In this document: in pieces, positions 41,845-51,606 of the stretch
Numbering within the stretch: position 1 is the first letter of the stretch
Layout of the letters: every line of letters starts with the position of its first letter
Origin: Chitinophaga rhizophila
GTDB taxonomy: Bacteria; Bacteroidota; Bacteroidia; Chitinophagales; Chitinophagaceae
Direction: 5' to 3'
DNA length: 64,000 nt
NCBI RefSeq assembly: GCF_019492185.1
Contig: NZ_JAICCF010000003.1
Coordinates: 620,001-684,000, forward strand
Position numbers and translations under genes: made by a program
The notes under the pieces: generated by a model
What the model was told of the DNA's origin: nothing
The model's input: only the letters and a program-made list of their open reading frames with translations
Database searches by the model: none

Positions 41845-43374
41845 ATGCTCAAGTATTTATTGGGAGTTGCGCTGTTGCTGACGGGCATCTTCGTTCCGGC
41901 AAAAGCTCAACTGCCGCCTAAACGGGAATTTCGTGCTGTTTGGATTGCTACCGTAGAAAACATCGACTGGCCCTCAAGAAGGGGGCTGCCGGTAGAAACG
42001 CAGAAGCAGGAATTTATCAACCTACTGGATAAACAGCAACGCAACGGTATGAATGCCGTTATTGTTCAGATACGTCCTGTTGCTGACGCCTTCTACGATT
42101 CACTTTTCGAGCCCTGGTCAGAATACCTCAGCGGTACACAGGGACAGGCTCCCAATCCATATTATGATCCACTCCGCTTCATGCTGGAAGAAACACACAA
42201 GCGTGGAATGGAATTTCATGCGTGGTTCAATCCTTACCGCGCCGCTATCCGCAATACTACCCCCAATCACATCACCCGCATGCGTCCGCAATGGTTCGTA
42301 ACCTTTGACGGTAAAAAATACTTCGATCCCGGCATTCCGGAGGTACGCGAATACGTCACCCAGATCATCCGTGATGTGGTACGCCGCTATGACATTGACG
42401 CAGTACACTTTGATGATTACTTCTACCCTTACCCGGTAGCAGGTAAAGAATTTGGCGACAATAACTCATATCGTCAGTATGGCCGCAATATGATGAAGGA
42501 TGACTGGCGCCGCTGGAATGTGGATACCATTATCCAGATGGTAGGCAAAATGATCAAAGAAGAAAAGCCCTGGGTAAAATTTGGTATCAGCCCCTTCGGC
42601 ATCTGGCGTAACAAAAATAAAGATCCGGAAGGCTCCTATACTACCGGTCTCGCCAACTACGATGACCTGTACGCAGATGTGCTGAAATGGCTCAAAAATG
42701 GCTGGATTGACTATGTTGCTCCGCAGCTCTACTGGGAGCGCGGGCACCGGGTAGCCAACTACGAACTATTGCTCAACTGGTGGGCACAACATGGCTACGG
42801 CCGCAATGTCTATATCGGGCACGGCGTATACCGCCTTCGCAGTAATGCCGCCTGGAGCATGCCTAATGAATTGCCCGTTCAGATTACAGAAGTCCGCACT
42901 TTGAATACCATCCAGGGCAGCGCCTTTTACAGCGCCAAGTCCTTCAACGGTAATCCCCTGGGAATAGAAGACAGCCTGCGTAATCACTTCTACCGCTATC
43001 CGGCCCTACGGCCTGCTATGCCGTGGATCAAGCTGCCAACACCATTCCCCCCTTACTTTACAGATGCATTTGAACGTGCGGATGGTCTGCATATCCATTG
43101 GGCTGATGACGATACTTCCCATCGTACGCAGCAATATGTACTGTACCGGTTCAATGCCGACGAGTCTATTAACCTGAACGACCCGTCCAAAATACTGGCT
43201 ATCGTACAGCAAATGCCCGATCCGCAATTTATAGATTTGTCCTATGTCAAAGGAAACCTCTATACATATGTGGTTACCGCTATGAACAGATTGCAGATGG
43301 AAAGTTGGGCCAGTGACCCGCTTTATATGCGGATGTACGGCAGAAAACCGAAGTTCATCTTTGAGAATGAATGA
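41845..43374 (+). CDS. Secreted glycoside hydrolase-like protein (GHL10, DUF187)
   Basis: 509 residues. Signal peptide 1-22 (FVPAKAQ). Residues about 28-350 form the GHL10/YngK TIM-barrel: REFRAVWIATVENIDWPS, NGMNAVIVQIRPVADAFYDS, GMEFHAWFNPYRA, YDIDAVHFDDYFYPYP and WIDYVAPQLYWERG. The C-terminal ~110 residues look like a fibronectin type III-like module (DGLHIHWADDD... YTYVVTAMNRL). Relatives are thought to act on peptidoglycan or other glycans; the substrate is unproven. It is monocistronic. Confidence 0.88.
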   Translation: MLKYLLGVALLLTGIFVPAKAQLPPKREFRAVWIATVENIDWPSRRGLPVETQKQEFINLLDKQQRNGMNAVIVQIRPVADAFYDSLFEPWSEYLSGTQGQAPNPYYDPLRFMLEETHKRGMEFHAWFNPYRAAIRNTTPNHITRMRPQWFVTFDGKKYFDPGIPEVREYVTQIIRDVVRRYDIDAVHFDDYFYPYPVAGKEFGDNNSYRQYGRNMMKDDWRRWNVDTIIQMVGKMIKEEKPWVKFGISPFGIWRNKNKDPEGSYTTGLANYDDLYADVLKWLKNGWIDYVAPQLYWERGHRVANYELLLNWWAQHGYGRNVYIGHGVYRLRSNAAWSMPNELPVQITEVRTLNTIQGSAFYSAKSFNGNPLGIEDSLRNHFYRYPALRPAMPWIKLPTPFPPYFTDAFERADGLHIHWADDDTSHRTQQYVLYRFNADESINLNDPSKILAIVQQMPDPQFIDLSYVKGNLYTYVVTAMNRLQMESWASDPLYMRMYGRKPKFIFENE

Positions 43375-43383
43375 CATATTTAA

Positions 43384-43430
43384 ATAAAAGAGAGCGGGCT
43401 GTTCATAATGAACGGCCCGCTCTCTTTTAT
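43384..43430. terminator. Bidirectional terminator with 23-nt arms
   Basis: Arms 43384-43406 and 43408-43430 pair with one wobble and end in A and T runs. It serves the GHL10 gene and faces the pafA-like gene. Confidence 0.85.
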
Positions 43431-43560
43431 CTGAATGCCTTATTGCCTCCTTCCAGCTTATTCTACCCGCTTTTGCCAGTCTTCTCCTTCACGTGACTGA
43501 TTGGTTCAATCCCGCGGCGTTTAGCATGCTGCTCTTGTTCGAAGTTCAGACACCTGAATA

Positions 43561-45201
43561 TTATTGCTTCATCACCGCCTGCACCGGCTTCCCAACAGCG
43601 CCATTCGGCATCTGTATATGCAGCATCGCAGCAATAGTCGGCGCAATATCTGCCATACTCACTACCTCGTTCGTTGCGCCATGCTTTATATGCCAGCCCA
43701 TGAACACCAGCGGCAGATGAGTATCATACGGATTCCAGTTACCATGGGTCGTACCTTTTGCTGATCCGGAATACCACCCTGGCTCGGGAATAACAATCAC
43801 TGATCCGCAACGCTTCGGGTTGTAGCCATTGGAGGCCATTTCCCGGATAGGTGCCGGCAGCGAACTGTTACCAAGGTTATCCATGTCTGCGGCAAACTGT
43901 ACTCCTGGTAGTCTTTGCAGGTATTGTACTGTCAGCTTTTTAATGGCTTCAAAGTCTAATTGCTTCGCTGCTATGGTTTTATGATCGAAACCGATATGAT
44001 AGTTCTCAGATGTCAATGCCAGCTTTTCTGCGCCAAAGCGCTCTTGCAGTAAGCTGTTCAGCCCAGAAAGCATTTTTCCATCCGGCAGACCGGCAGGCAT
44101 CGCATTTTCTTTCATGAATCCCACCGAATGGGCAGCACCATGATCGGCAGAGAGGAACACCAGGTAATTACCTTTACCTACACGCTGATCCAGGTAGCGT
44201 AAGAACGCTGACAGATCTTTGTCCAGACGCAGATAAGTGTCTTCTACCTCTATAGAATTTGGCCCATACTTATGTCCTACATAATCTGTTGACGCACAAT
44301 TGATAGTCAGAAAATCTGTCACAGCGCCTGCACCTAGCTGATAGCCATCAATAGCTGCCTTTGCAAATTCCAGTGTCAGGGTGTTGCCTGACGGTGTAGA
44401 GCGCAGACTACCTTTATCTGTCTTATAAATGTCGGGCATGTTATGCGGGAATGTTGCCGCTGTCTCCCCTTTGAATGTTCCTTCCCACGGCATATCATCT
44501 GCTGTACTTTGTACATATGTGTTAATCGGATAAAGCGGACTCCATGGTTTCGACATCAATGTTGCTGGCAGCTGACGTGCGTTAAAAGTCTTTACCCATT
44601 CCGGCAACTCTTTCATATAGAAAGAGCTGGTCACAAAGCTGCCGTTGCTGTCATCCAGCCAGAATGCCCCATTGGCCATATGGCCTGCCGGCAGGATAGA
44701 TGCCCTGTCTTTTAACGATACGCCTACCACTTTAGAGCGGAAGTTGGTAGCCAGCTTTAATTCATCTGTAATAGTAGTGGCCAGCAGATTACGGGGTGAC
44801 ATTTTACCTGCATCTGTGGTAGTGCCTACCGGCTGTACAGTTGTATCTTCTGTACAATACCAGTGACGCCCGGTTACCTGGTCTGTCCAGTCATTGCCGG
44901 TAATACCATGTATTGCAGGAACAGAGCCGGTATAAATGGTACTGTGGCCAACGGCAGTAAAGGAGGGGAGATGTGTAATGAAAGTATTTTCGCAGGAGAA
45001 ACCTTCTCCCAGCATTCTTTTGAACCCGCCGCCTTCGTAGCGGTCATAGTAACGGTATAGATAGTCCCAGCGCATCTGGTCAACAACAATTCCGACTACC
45101 AGCTTCGGACGATCCAGCGTCTTCTGCGCACGTATAACGCCTGCCTGCAGCATGGCGCCGGTAAGCGCCAGCGCAGACAAAGTTTTAAATAATTTACTCA
45201 T
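43561..45201 (-). CDS. PafA-type alkaline phosphatase
   Basis: 546-residue periplasmic phosphate-irrepressible phosphatase of the alkaline phosphatase superfamily. Signal peptide ends VIRAQ. First metal-binding Asp in VVGIVVDQMRWDYLYRYYDRY, nucleophilic Thr in FITHLPSFTAVGHSTIYTG, the Lys-x-Arg phosphate clamp in VSLKDRASILPAGHMA (distinctive for PafA), and metal ligands in LSADHGAAHSVG and ENYHIGFDH. It releases phosphate from monoesters even when phosphate is plentiful. ATG at 45201 is chosen because it begins the signal peptide; the frame from 45252 adds 17 residues without function. Confidence 0.93.
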   Translation of the reverse strand: MSKLFKTLSALALTGAMLQAGVIRAQKTLDRPKLVVGIVVDQMRWDYLYRYYDRYEGGGFKRMLGEGFSCENTFITHLPSFTAVGHSTIYTGSVPAIHGITGNDWTDQVTGRHWYCTEDTTVQPVGTTTDAGKMSPRNLLATTITDELKLATNFRSKVVGVSLKDRASILPAGHMANGAFWLDDSNGSFVTSSFYMKELPEWVKTFNARQLPATLMSKPWSPLYPINTYVQSTADDMPWEGTFKGETAATFPHNMPDIYKTDKGSLRSTPSGNTLTLEFAKAAIDGYQLGAGAVTDFLTINCASTDYVGHKYGPNSIEVEDTYLRLDKDLSAFLRYLDQRVGKGNYLVFLSADHGAAHSVGFMKENAMPAGLPDGKMLSGLNSLLQERFGAEKLALTSENYHIGFDHKTIAAKQLDFEAIKKLTVQYLQRLPGVQFAADMDNLGNSSLPAPIREMASNGYNPKRCGSVIVIPEPGWYSGSAKGTTHGNWNPYDTHLPLVFMGWHIKHGATNEVVSMADIAPTIAAMLHIQMPNGAVGKPVQAVMKQ

Positions 45202-45344
45202 GATAGATAATTTCAACAGTAATAAGACCTGATTATTAACGTCTTCCGTCAATTAAGGTTGTTAAATTATCTATCCTTTGAAGATTTAAGCCGTATAAAT
45301 AGTATCAACGGGAATATACAGGGATAAGCCCTTGCGCATAACGC

Positions 45345-46274
45345 TTAGAAGCCTGCTTCTGCAAATCGCACCGGATAGTCAGAAATAATACCATCTACTC
45401 CCATCTCTTTCAGCTTCTTCATCTCAGCTACTTCCTGCACAGTCCAGGGCACTACCTGAATATTACGGCTGTGGCACAGCGATAATAATTCCGGCGTGGT
45501 AAACTGATAAAACGGGTTATAGAACTGTGGTGTGAATCCAAGTTGCTCCAGTTGCTGCGCCGGCTTTACTTCTTTGTCATAGGTCAGAAACCCTAGCGCT
45601 ATCTTCGGATACCTGCGATGCAATACCTGCAGCGGGCGGGCATCAAATGACTGTATGATCAGACGATTGCCCAGGGGCTGTAACTGCTTCACAGCCATCA
45701 GTTTGTCTATATACTCTTCCGGGGCTGGCTGTTCAGTACCATCTGTTTTAGCAGAAGACTTTATTTCCAGTAGATAGATAACACCTGGCAGGTGATGCGT
45801 TTTTGTATAAGCTTCCACAGCATCAATCATTTCTGACAGGAGAGGAGCATATGATTTTACAGGCTGCTGCTGCGGAAACTCAGGATAAGCCTTTTGGCCG
45901 ATGACAAATTCGCGGATGCGACTATAATCCATTTTGTAGAAGGTATAATCTGCCCTGGATGCAGGTGGTATTTCTGATCCGTCGGGCATCGTTGTATATG
46001 CCGGATTAAAAGACGCATCATGGTAAACTACTACCTGTCCATCCTTTGTGATATGTACATCAAATTCAATAGTATTTGCGCCTGTCTCTATTGCTTTGAT
46101 CATAGACGGAATTGTGTTCTCCGCCATCAATCCACGGGTGCCTCTGTGTCCTACTTTGTAGAATGCGGGCAACTGCTGCTGTGCTGTCATCTGTTTTGCT
46201 GATTTACAGGCATTCATACCTGTTGCGGCCAGCAGTATCCCTGCGGCCAGCATGGCTTTTTGTAATGGTTTCAT
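45345..46274 (-). CDS. Glycerophosphodiester phosphodiesterase, lipoprotein
   Basis: 309 residues. Lipoprotein signal with Cys23 (ATGMNAC). GDPD TIM barrel: GHRGTRGLMAENTIPSMIKAIETGANTIEFDVHITKDGQVVVYHD contains the catalytic His-Arg and the metal ligands Glu and Asp plus the second His; the end QVVPWTVQEVAEMKKLKEMGVDGIISDYP is the usual Trp-Thr-Val and SDYP. It releases glycerol 3-phosphate from phospholipid head-group diesters in the periplasm, feeding the glp genes located directly upstream on the same strand. Confidence 0.92.
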   Translation of the reverse strand: MKPLQKAMLAAGILLAATGMNACKSAKQMTAQQQLPAFYKVGHRGTRGLMAENTIPSMIKAIETGANTIEFDVHITKDGQVVVYHDASFNPAYTTMPDGSEIPPASRADYTFYKMDYSRIREFVIGQKAYPEFPQQQPVKSYAPLLSEMIDAVEAYTKTHHLPGVIYLLEIKSSAKTDGTEQPAPEEYIDKLMAVKQLQPLGNRLIIQSFDARPLQVLHRRYPKIALGFLTYDKEVKPAQQLEQLGFTPQFYNPFYQFTTPELLSLCHSRNIQVVPWTVQEVAEMKKLKEMGVDGIISDYPVRFAEAGF

Positions 46275-46362
46275 CGTTTAACGTTTTCCAGCTGTTAAAG
46301 TAATACCGCCTGTCTTTTTTATAAAACTATGTGTATTAACTGATTATTATTTTGACTGTACG

Positions 46363-47091
46363 TTATATGCACAAATATAAGGCTGCTGCGATAGCTGAGC
46401 CTACAAGCGGACCGATAACCGGTATCCAGGCATAGTCCCAGCCTGTATCACCCTTTCCTTTTACAGGTAAGATAGCATGCATCAGGCGTGGACCAAAGTC
46501 TCTTACCGGGTTGATGGCATACCCTGTTGTACCACCCAGGGAAAGCCCGATGGCCAGTACCAGTAGTGAAACCGGTACAGCACCCAGAGAGCCCATACCT
46601 ATAGGCGTCTTTTCCTGCCCAAATTCTGCATTGTTGGTGATATAGAAAATAGTGAATAACAATACAAAAGTGCCTACGATCTCGCTGACCAGGTTACGGC
46701 TGGTATTGCGGATAGCCGGCGCTGTACAATAACATGCCTGGATCAATCCGGGATCTGCTGTATCATCCAGGTGGTCTTTATAGTGTATCCATACCAGGAA
46801 CGCGCCAGTCATTGCTCCAAGTAATTGTGCTAGTATAAACAAAGGCAGATCTGCCCATGGAAATTTACCGGCTATGCTTAGTGCCAGCGATACTGCGGGA
46901 TTCAGATGAGCGCCGCTATGTGGTCCTGCTACTACTACGCCGACAAAGACTGCCAGCGCCCAGCCAGTAGTTATTACGATCCAGCCACCACCGTGGCCTT
47001 TTGTCTTGTTGAGAATCACGTTAGCCACTACACCATTACCCAGCAATATCATCAACATGGTTCCCAGAAATTCGGCTAATAAGGGATGCAT
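46363..47091 (-). CDS. glpF: Glycerol uptake facilitator (aquaglyceroporin)
   Basis: 242-residue MIP channel with six membrane helices and two re-entrant loops. The first NPA motif is intact in HSGAHLNPAVSLALS (64-66); the second reads NPV in GYAINPVRDFGPR, an Ala-to-Val change in the pore, while the following Arg-Asp typical of glycerol channels is kept. It lets glycerol into the cytoplasm, where the GlpK encoded just upstream traps it. Confidence 0.93.
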   Translation of the reverse strand: MHPLLAEFLGTMLMILLGNGVVANVILNKTKGHGGGWIVITTGWALAVFVGVVVAGPHSGAHLNPAVSLALSIAGKFPWADLPLFILAQLLGAMTGAFLVWIHYKDHLDDTADPGLIQACYCTAPAIRNTSRNLVSEIVGTFVLLFTIFYITNNAEFGQEKTPIGMGSLGAVPVSLLVLAIGLSLGGTTGYAINPVRDFGPRLMHAILPVKGKGDTGWDYAWIPVIGPLVGSAIAAALYLCI

Positions 47092-47121
47092 TGAAGAAGG
47101 TGTTTTATTGTTACGTGAATA

Positions 47122-48666
47122 TTATTTAGTCGTCATATCCTCGTCCTCGTCCTGTTCAGTAAGTTTTGACCAGGCTTTCACCGCCTTAACAGCACGGCTC
47201 CATCCGCGTACCCATTTATGCACTTCTTCCGCATTACCTTCGGGTGTAAAAGATTGATCTACCTGCCACTGGTTGGCTATCTCCTCTTTATCTTTCCAGA
47301 AGCCTGTGGCCAGTCCGGCAAGATATGCCGCGCCCATGGCTGTTGTCTCTGTAATCTTCGGACGAACAACCTGCGTATTCAGGATGTCTGCCTGGAACTG
47401 CATCAGCAGATTATTATTGGTAGCGCCGCCATCCACACGTAACTCCTTAATACTGATATCTGCATCTGCCTCCATAGCTCTCAATACCTCCATCGTCTGA
47501 TAGGCAATACTTTCCAACGCAGCCCTGGCAATGTGCGCTGCACCTGTACCCCTGGTCATACCAACCAGTGTACCTCTTGCATGCTGATCCCAGTGTGGCG
47601 CTCCTAATCCTGCAAAAGCGGGTACCAGGTATACACCATCATTCTGTTTTATTTTCAGAGCCAGTCCTTCTACTTCCGAAGAAGAGCGGATAATGCCCAA
47701 TCCATCCCGTAACCATTGTACAACCGCACCGGCAATGAAGATGCTGCCTTCCAGCGCATATTCCACCTTCCCGTTTATCTTCCAGGCAATGGTTGTAACA
47801 AGATTGTTTTTAGAAAGAATAGGTTGCTCACCAATATTCATCAGCATAAAACAGCCCGTGCCATAAGTGTTCTTCACCATGCCTGGCGCTGTACACATTT
47901 GTCCGAATAAAGCCGCATGCTGATCCCCCGCAATACCTGCAATCGGAATGGTGGAGGAGAAGATAGCAGATGTGGTGTGCGCAATCAGTTCACTTGACTG
48001 CTTCACTTCCGGCAACATCGCTGCCGGTATGTCAAAAAGGGCCAACAGCTCCTCATCCCATTGCTGGGTATGTATGTTGAATAACATAGTGCGGGAAGCA
48101 TTCGTAATATCTGTTGCATGCGTCTTACCTTCCGTGAGGTTCCATACCAGCCAGGCATCAATTGTTCCGAAAGCCAGTAACCCTTTAGCAGCTCTCTCTT
48201 TTGCACCGGCCACATTCTCCAGTATCCATTTCACTTTCGTTGCCGAAAAGTATGCATCTATGACCAGCCCGGTCTTCTCTCTGATCATCTGCTCATGACC
48301 GGCGGCTTTTAGTTCATCGCAATAGTCTGCCGTACGGCGATCCTGCCACACGATAGCATTATAGACAGGTTTTCCCGTATGCCGGTCCCATACAACGGTC
48401 GTTTCCCGTTGATTGGTAATACCAATTGCAGCAATGTCAGTACCTCTGAGCCCAGCTTTGGCCACAGCTTCTGCCGCAACACCCAGCTGGCTAGACCAGA
48501 TCTCGCCGGCATCATGTTCTACCCATCCGGGAGAGGGGAATAACTGACGAAATTCTTTCTGCGCGATGGCAACGATACCGCCTGATTTATCAAATATGAT
48601 GGCTCTTGAGCTGGTAGTACCTTGGTCCAGTGCCAGGATATACCGGGTTGTTTCCTTTTCCTTCAT
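47122..48666 (-). CDS. glpK: Glycerol kinase
   Basis: 514 residues. FGGY carbohydrate kinase: [15 protein letters not shown] (phosphate 1 loop), [68 protein letters not shown] and [22 protein letters not shown]. Converts glycerol to glycerol 3-phosphate. It lies 24 bp downstream of glpD and 30 bp upstream of glpF, an operon. The extreme C terminus is acidic ([11 protein letters not shown]). Confidence 0.97.
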   Translation of the reverse strand: MKEKETTRYILALDQGTTSSRAIIFDKSGGIVAIAQKEFRQLFPSPGWVEHDAGEIWSSQLGVAAEAVAKAGLRGTDIAAIGITNQRETTVVWDRHTGKPVYNAIVWQDRRTADYCDELKAAGHEQMIREKTGLVIDAYFSATKVKWILENVAGAKERAAKGLLAFGTIDAWLVWNLTEGKTHATDITNASRTMLFNIHTQQWDEELLALFDIPAAMLPEVKQSSELIAHTTSAIFSSTIPIAGIAGDQHAALFGQMCTAPGMVKNTYGTGCFMLMNIGEQPILSKNNLVTTIAWKINGKVEYALEGSIFIAGAVVQWLRDGLGIIRSSSEVEGLALKIKQNDGVYLVPAFAGLGAPHWDQHARGTLVGMTRGTGAAHIARAALESIAYQTMEVLRAMEADADISIKELRVDGGATNNNLLMQFQADILNTQVVRPKITETTAMGAAYLAGLATGFWKDKEEIANQWQVDQSFTPEGNAEEVHKWVRGWSRAVKAVKAWSKLTEQDEDEDMTTK

Positions 48667-48690
48667 ATGTACGAGCGTGAAATTTATATG

Positions 48691-50280
48691 TTAGTTATGG
48701 ACAGGTGTTGATTCCGGTAACAGGTAATGGGCTGCAATAGCGGTAAACTCTCTTACCTGCTTCATCTCCCAGGACTTGTCTTTTCCCAGTTCAGCCGCCA
48801 TCATTGCAGCTACGGCAGGTGCCATGTCAATAGCAGCGTGTGCATCCAGCAGCAGGGCGCGCAATCTTCTGGACAGCACATCTTCTACCGTAAGCGCCAT
48901 CTCCTGACGTACAGCCCAGATGACCTGTGCTTTGATATAAGGCAATCTGGGATGCAGTGGTTCCTGCAGGCCTGGTTGTGTATCAATCAGTATGGCTATC
49001 TGAGCGGCGTCACTGCCATATACGTCCAATGGATCAGCAGCTGGTTTATCAGTCGTATAACCGTGTATGTGCAAACTTTCAGTACCGCAGGGAGCCGGTG
49101 CAAGTCCGCCGGTAGTAATGGCCATATCCACAGTTTCTTCTGCCATCTTTCGGAAGGTGGTCCATTTGCCACCGGTGATAGTGACCAGTCCTGAGCCGGC
49201 GACAATAATTTTATGACTGCGGGAAATCTCTTTGGTATTATCAGTGTCTTTCTGCGGAGCAGCCAATGGCCGCAGACCTGCGAATACGCTCAGTACATCA
49301 GCGCGGGTGGGTGCTTTTACGAGATATCCCGCAGCCGTTTGCAGAATGAAGCTGATCTCAGTTTCCAGCGCCTGTGGCTCCAGGCTGTGTGCATTCAATG
49401 GCGTATCTGTAGTGCCCACCAGCACTTTGCCATGCCAGGGAAGCGCAAAGAGCACTCTGCCATCAGCAGTTTTAGGAATCATTAATGCACTGGTACTGTT
49501 CAGAAAGGAGGCATCCAGTACGAGGTGTATACCCTGACTGGGCCGGATGGTGGGTCTTGCACCGGGTTCGTCCATCTGAAGCACTTCGTCAGCAAAGACA
49601 CCAGTGGCATTAACGACCGTTTTTGCCTGAAGGTGATAAGTTTCCTCTGTTTCCAGATCAGTAGCAGTGACCCCGGCGATCTTACCGGCAGCATTTTTCA
49701 GTAATCCGTTGACTTTAAAATAATTCAGTACTACTGCACCTTGCTCTGCCGCCGTTTGTGCAAGATTGATAGCGAGGCGGGCATCGTCAAACTGTCCGTC
49801 CTGATATACAATACCACCTTTCAGTTTCTCTTTGCGTATAGCCGGCAGCGCGTTGATAACAGCGTTTCTGCCGATCACTTTTGATGGTCCGAGGCTAAGG
49901 CGGCCTGACAGCAGGTCGTACAATTTCAGACCGATGCCATAGAAGGGGCCTTGCCACCATTTATAATAAGGTATAATAAATTGCTGATTGTGTGCGATAT
50001 GCGGAGCATTGGCCAGCAACAGACCTCTTTCATGAAGCGCTTCTTTTACAAGGCCCACGTCGCCTTGTGCCAGATAGCGTACACCACCATGTACCAGTTT
50101 TGTACTACGGCTGGAAGTCCCTTTTGCAAAATCCGACTGCTCGAGCAGCAGGGTGCGGTATCCTCTCTGAGCAGCGTCCATGGCAACACCCAGGCCGGTT
50201 GCACCGCCACCGATGACAATAATATCCCAAACGACTGATGCCGTATTGCCTATCTGTTGTTTAAAGGTTAACCTGTTCAT
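48691..50280 (-). CDS. glpD: Glycerol-3-phosphate dehydrogenase (FAD)
   Basis: 529 residues. WDIIVIGGGATGLGVAMDAAQRGYRTLLLEQSDFAKGTSSRSTKLVHGGVRYL is the FAD-binding block and family signature; GKVLVGTTDTPL, SVFAGLRPL and TITGGKWTTFRKMAEETVD follow, and a C-terminal helical cap ends the protein. It oxidises glycerol 3-phosphate to dihydroxyacetone phosphate at the inner membrane, passing electrons to quinone. First gene of the glp operon, divergent from the DeoR regulator across a 322-bp regulatory spacer. Confidence 0.96.
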   Translation of the reverse strand: MNRLTFKQQIGNTASVVWDIIVIGGGATGLGVAMDAAQRGYRTLLLEQSDFAKGTSSRSTKLVHGGVRYLAQGDVGLVKEALHERGLLLANAPHIAHNQQFIIPYYKWWQGPFYGIGLKLYDLLSGRLSLGPSKVIGRNAVINALPAIRKEKLKGGIVYQDGQFDDARLAINLAQTAAEQGAVVLNYFKVNGLLKNAAGKIAGVTATDLETEETYHLQAKTVVNATGVFADEVLQMDEPGARPTIRPSQGIHLVLDASFLNSTSALMIPKTADGRVLFALPWHGKVLVGTTDTPLNAHSLEPQALETEISFILQTAAGYLVKAPTRADVLSVFAGLRPLAAPQKDTDNTKEISRSHKIIVAGSGLVTITGGKWTTFRKMAEETVDMAITTGGLAPAPCGTESLHIHGYTTDKPAADPLDVYGSDAAQIAILIDTQPGLQEPLHPRLPYIKAQVIWAVRQEMALTVEDVLSRRLRALLLDAHAAIDMAPAVAAMMAAELGKDKSWEMKQVREFTAIAAHYLLPESTPVHN

Positions 50281-50602
50281 AGTGAGGAAAATACTTTATT
50301 TTTCTTTTAATTACTTTCAGTTTATTTCATCCACATGAGGAAAAAACATGCCGGGTGATGGCGATCCCGTTAATCGAAAATAGATATTTTGTTCCTTCCT
50401 TTTCAGGAAGTTAATGTATAAACGAGCATTTATACATGATATTCTCCACTTTTGGCTAAATATTTTTTCTGATGCAATGTGTTTAATTCAACAACATGAA
50501 AGTACTTTTGTAACGAATTGGAAGAAGGCATAAGCGTATTTATTCCAAATCAGTTTAATTCATCTTTTGCTTTTTTCTACAACTGCTAATTTTTTTACGC
50601 AT
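50281..50602. promoter_or_regulatory. Divergent glpD/glpR control region
   Basis: AT-rich 322-bp spacer. It holds two inverted repeats, CTTCCT-N4-AGGAAG (50396-50411) and ATGTATAAA-N6-TTTATACAT (50414-50437), and an exact plus-strand -7 box TACTTTTG (50503-50510) about 92 nt before the regulator's ATG. I found no exact box for glpD. The 9-bp repeat is the best candidate for the regulator's operator. Confidence 0.5.
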
Positions 50603-51373
50603 ATGTCAATGATCAATATTGCAGAAAGACACAAATACATTCTGGACCGGTTAGCTGAGAAGGGGTATGTGAATGTGGTGGACCTCTGCAAAGAACTGGA
50701 TGTTTCCGGTGTTACCATCCGTAAAGACCTCAAACTGCTCGAAGACAAATCCCTCTTATTCCGTTCGCATGGGGGTGCTACAGTCAACAATCCGTACATT
50801 AATGATAAACCAGTTAATGAGAAGGAAAAGCTGCGCCGGGAAGAGAAGAACAACATTGCCCTGGCTGCGGCAGCGATGATTGCACCGAACGATGCGATTA
50901 TTATATCATCAGGTACAACTGCGCTGGCCCTGGCGAGAAATGTACATCCGAAAGGCCATCTGACCGTTATTACACCTGCCCTGAACGTTGCACAGGAATT
51001 GCTGCGGCATCCAGAGATTGAAGTATTGCAATTAGGCGGTATCGTGAGAAACAGTTCTTCTTCAGTAACAGGCACTTATGCGGAGCGTATCCTTGCAGAT
51101 TTTTCCTGCTCGAAGTTATTTTTAGGATTAGAAGGGATTGATATAGAATTTGGCCTGACCACGACCAATCTGATGGAAGCACAGCTGAATGCGCGTATGG
51201 TTACGGCTGCGCAGAAGACGATTGTGCTGGCAGATTCTTCTAAGTTTGGCAGGCGCGGATTCGGAAAGATCTGTGAACTGGAGGATGTGGATGAAATAAT
51301 TACTGATAGCGGCATATCGGGACATGTAGTAAAAGCGCTCGAAGAAATGGGCATCAATGTCACGATTGTTTAA
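50603..51373 (+). CDS. DeoR/GlpR-family transcriptional repressor
   Basis: 256 residues. N-terminal DeoR HTH (IAERHKYILDRLAEKGYVNVVDLCKELDVSGVTIRKDLKLLEDKSLLFRSHGGA) and C-terminal sugar-phosphate sensor domain (IISSGTTALALARNV, LGLEGIDIEFGLTTTNLMEAQLNARMV, LADSSKFGRRGFGKICEL). Divergent placement next to glpD makes glycerol 3-phosphate the likely inducer, hence a GlpR role by inference. ATG at 50603 (or 50609); the frame from 50567 only adds low-complexity residues. A terminator follows. Confidence 0.9.
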   Translation: MSMINIAERHKYILDRLAEKGYVNVVDLCKELDVSGVTIRKDLKLLEDKSLLFRSHGGATVNNPYINDKPVNEKEKLRREEKNNIALAAAAMIAPNDAIIISSGTTALALARNVHPKGHLTVITPALNVAQELLRHPEIEVLQLGGIVRNSSSSVTGTYAERILADFSCSKLFLGLEGIDIEFGLTTTNLMEAQLNARMVTAAQKTIVLADSSKFGRRGFGKICELEDVDEIITDSGISGHVVKALEEMGINVTIV

Positions 51374-51386
51374 ATAATACGAAGAG

Positions 51387-51411
51387 GGAAGGCGGCCAGC
51401 CTTCCTTTTTT
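51387..51411 (+). terminator. Terminator of the deoR-family gene
   Basis: GGAAGGC (51387-51393) with GCCTTCC (51399-51405) and a run of T, 14 bp after the stop. Confidence 0.85.
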
Positions 51412-51561
51412 TATGCATTATGGTGGCCGTATTTCCACGATCAGCGCAGAACCGGCACCTTATTATGTAAGAGCTGTAAGTACTGCTTTTGGCCCCTGCA
51501 AATAGCAGCCAAGGGTATTCTATGTCCTGAATGACCCTCATTTAATCCTTTTCCTGTTTTG

Positions 51562-51590
51562 GACGAACAAGGGACGAACTAGCGACGAAC
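51562..51590 (+). repeat. Triple direct repeat GACGAAC with 11-bp period
   Basis: Identical heptamers at 51562-51568, 51573-51579 and 51584-51590, the first two each preceded by GG or GGG. An 11-bp period puts all three on one face of the helix. The array covers the -33 region of the box at 51599. Confidence 0.7.
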
Positions 51591-51598
51591 AAACCCCG

Positions 51599-51606
51599 TA
51601 ACTTTC
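51599..51606 (+). promoter_or_regulatory. Near -7 box TAACTTTC downstream of the GACGAAC array
   Basis: One mismatch to TAnnTTTG, 8 bp after the last repeat. The geometry fits an activator-dependent promoter. Confidence 0.4.

Noticed and set aside
51562-51590. GACGAAC array as a CRISPR or microsatellite
   Set aside because: Units are too short for CRISPR and the intervening bases differ, so it is not a simple tandem repeat.
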